From NCBI GenBank assembly GCA_944325295.1, contig CALUZL010000128.1, forward strand, positions 1 through 6,103: 6,103 bases of DNA, written 5' to 3'. The stretch is from an uncultured Erysipelotrichaceae bacterium (lineage in GTDB: Bacteria > Bacillota_I > Bacilli_A > Erysipelotrichales > Erysipelotrichaceae). The notes beneath the pieces were generated by a model that was given only the letters and a program-made list of their open reading frames with translations, had not been told where the DNA came from and did no database searches. The translations under genes and the position numbers were made by a program. Of the stretch, positions 4,450 through 6,103 are shown in pieces; positions within the stretch are counted from its first letter, which is position 1; each line of letters starts with the position of its first letter.

Positions 4450-6103
4450 TGAGAAAAATTCTGAACGTTTTAATGGTACTGTTTATTGCAGTGACGATAT
4501 TTACAGTCAACACCAAAGAAGTCGAAGCCAAAAGTAACGGCTATTATGATTTCTCTTGTCCGGTAGACCAATTTGAATTGTCTTATATAACCGATGATGG
4601 CCGCTTTGAAAAGGACAGCTGTTACAACAGTTTCAGCGAAGCGCGCGCAGCCATGGAAAAAAAGGGCAGTGACTACGTCGTCAGAAACTACAATTCACAA
4701 TCGCCATCGATGATCGTGGCAATGGTATCGGGCAAGGCCTATACCTATCCGGCACGAAGCGGCAGTGCGACCATGAATATCTATCAGGACGTCGAAGAGC
4801 GTTACTACAACAAGAAGACTTACGTTGCCAATCATTACGAGCTCGACTATGAATACACCGAAAGAGCATTTTCAAGCGGTGTGGGGATGATCAAGGTATC
4901 ACTCATCGGTTTTGACGGTTATACCGATCTTGAATACACCGATCTTGTGCCCGACAAGTTTATCGACAACGGTTTAGCGATCTACCTTGGCGGCAATGAC
5001 AGGACCGGTGCTGATGAGCAGCCTTTCCGGGTCATCGTAAGAAGGAATTACTATACCGTAAACAGTGAGCAGGAACTGGTCTACGTCTACCATCGCTCCT
5101 ATTCCAATAAGAGCAATTCGCTGGATGAAGAACACAAGATCGTCTTAGGACCGGCGCCTTCACAATTTAAAAGCGGCAAGGTATACTATTCCGCCAACGG
5201 TTATGATTTCTACACCGACCCACAATACGATGATTATTACACTACTTACTATCCTTACTACCAATACCTGCCGTTGCGATCCAAGAGCAACCTTTCAGGT
5301 GATGATCTCGATAGCGCTTTTGAAGAGTTAGCGACAAGTGGAGAATCGGCGATGGAAGGCAATGGTGATCTTTTCGTTGCGGCTCAAGAAGAGTATGGCA
5401 TAAACGCCCTACTTCTATATGCGATGGCAGCCCATGAAAGTGCCTGGGGTACATCATACTACGCTTTGAATCGCAATAACCTGTTTGGTTGGAATGCCAT
5501 TGACTCTGACCCCAATCAAGCTTCATCATTTGCTTCTTTAAGTCAGGCGATCGATGAGCATGCCGGCTACAATCTGCGCAAGTATACCGATATCTACAAT
5601 CCCTTATTCTTCGGTACCCATCTTGGAAACAAGGGATCCGGTTTAAATGTCAAATACGCTTCCGATCCTTATTGGGGAATGAAGATCGCTGCGATCGCTT
5701 ATTCGATCGATAAAGAGAATGGAACTGTCGATTATGGCGAATACGAATTTGCAACAGTCAGTGAATTCGATGCCGAATTCAGATCGGCAAGTGGCAAGCG
5801 TCTGTTTACGGCGCAATACGGACCGTATTATCAAGAAGCTTTTACAGTTATCGTCTTAGCAAAGGAAGGTGATGAAACACTGGTCCAAAGCCCCAATCCT
5901 TTAAGCGGCAACACTGTTTATACGACTTATGAGGGAAGTGGACCGATCGAAGAAGTCTATGATGTCGTGGCTTACGATTTCGATGAGTCGCAATGCTATA
6001 TCGATTCGGATTCGCTGTCTTATTCGGGCGATGCGACTGTTGTTCCACCGACGTCTTCAACGATCGAAGTTTCCTTTGATGAATTCTTCTGGTCAGACAG
6101 CAT
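4449..6103 (+). CDS. Secreted LytB-like endo-beta-N-acetylglucosaminidase (3' partial)
   Basis: A wall hydrolase expected to cut the GlcNAc-beta-1,4-MurNAc bond of peptidoglycan outside the cell, in daughter-cell separation or wall turnover. The frame is open from the ATG at 4449 to the window edge: 551 codons, no stop. A signal peptide (about 1-27) has a basic start, hydrophobic core and V-E-A cleavage site. Residues about 30-280 form the N-terminal region typical of Firmicutes relatives, with FSEARAAM, IVAMVSGKAYTYP, LGPAPS at 233-238, VYYSANGYDFYTD at 245-257 and a Tyr-rich linker ending YYPYYQYLPLRS (267-278). The GH73-like catalytic domain spans about 285-420: AAHESAWGTS with likely catalytic E330, NRNNLFGWNAIDSDP, FFGTHLGNKGSGLN and YASDPYWGMKIA (to about 413). 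This closely parallels pneumococcal LytB. Residues about 435-530 look like a bacterial SH3 module (ending YIDSDSL at 517-523), then a Pro/Thr/Ser-rich stretch. More domains may lie beyond the edge. Confidence 0.93.
   Translation, partial: MRKILNVLMVLFIAVTIFTVNTKEVEAKSNGYYDFSCPVDQFELSYITDDGRFEKDSCYNSFSEARAAMEKKGSDYVVRNYNSQSPSMIVAMVSGKAYTYPARSGSATMNIYQDVEERYYNKKTYVANHYELDYEYTERAFSSGVGMIKVSLIGFDGYTDLEYTDLVPDKFIDNGLAIYLGGNDRTGADEQPFRVIVRRNYYTVNSEQELVYVYHRSYSNKSNSLDEEHKIVLGPAPSQFKSGKVYYSANGYDFYTDPQYDDYYTTYYPYYQYLPLRSKSNLSGDDLDSAFEELATSGESAMEGNGDLFVAAQEEYGINALLLYAMAAHESAWGTSYYALNRNNLFGWNAIDSDPNQASSFASLSQAIDEHAGYNLRKYTDIYNPLFFGTHLGNKGSGLNVKYASDPYWGMKIAAIAYSIDKENGTVDYGEYEFATVSEFDAEFRSASGKRLFTAQYGPYYQEAFTVIVLAKEGDETLVQSPNPLSGNTVYTTYEGSGPIEEVYDVVAYDFDESQCYIDSDSLSYSGDATVVPPTSSTIEVSFDEFFWSDS

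Noticed and set aside
5691..5698. GCGATCGC, identical to the cyanobacterial HIP1 octamer
   Set aside because: Only one full octamer occurs in the window, and the genes are Firmicutes-like. It is better explained as part of the general CGATCG excess.
1..6103. CRISPR arrays, tRNA/rRNA genes, insertion sequences or attachment sites
   Set aside because: I saw no regularly spaced repeats, no tRNA-like or rRNA segments, no transposase or integrase frames, and no paired terminal repeats.

Overview
This window looks like chromosome from a low-GC Gram-positive bacterium (Firmicutes/Bacillota, possibly an Erysipelotrichia-like lineage; this placement is inferred from gene content and was not tested). 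All genes found are on the + strand and tightly packed. TGG encodes Trp and TGA is used as a stop, so the standard bacterial code applies and the Mollicutes code (TGA = Trp) does not.

Positions 1-3118 hold three housekeeping genes reading in tandem: the C-terminal half of dxs (isoprenoid precursor synthesis by the MEP pathway; its 5' part lies outside the window), rseP (intramembrane site-2 metalloprotease) and galE (UDP-glucose 4-epimerase). The gaps are short (34 bp, then 9 bp with the galE ribosome binding site overlapping the rseP stop), so rseP and galE probably share a transcript, perhaps with dxs.

Positions 3119-3268 are a very AT-rich intergenic gap. I see no convincing terminator in it. 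It carries two overlapping candidate sigma-A promoters, each with a 17-nt spacer, and a 7-bp direct repeat.

Positions 3269-6103 (running off the right edge) hold a second, translationally coupled set of three genes: a 74-residue Phd/YefM-type antitoxin-like protein, a 319-residue single-pass membrane protein with two extracellular beta-rich segments that may be an internal duplication, and a secreted LytB-like endo-beta-N-acetylglucosaminidase with a GH73-type catalytic domain and flanking wall-associated modules. The second gene starts inside the stop of the first (ATGA), and the third inside the stop of the second (TGATG). A Phd-type protein sits where a toxin would normally follow, but the next genes are cell-envelope proteins. 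The most interesting hypothesis here is that an antitoxin-fold repressor has been recruited to control a wall-remodelling operon.
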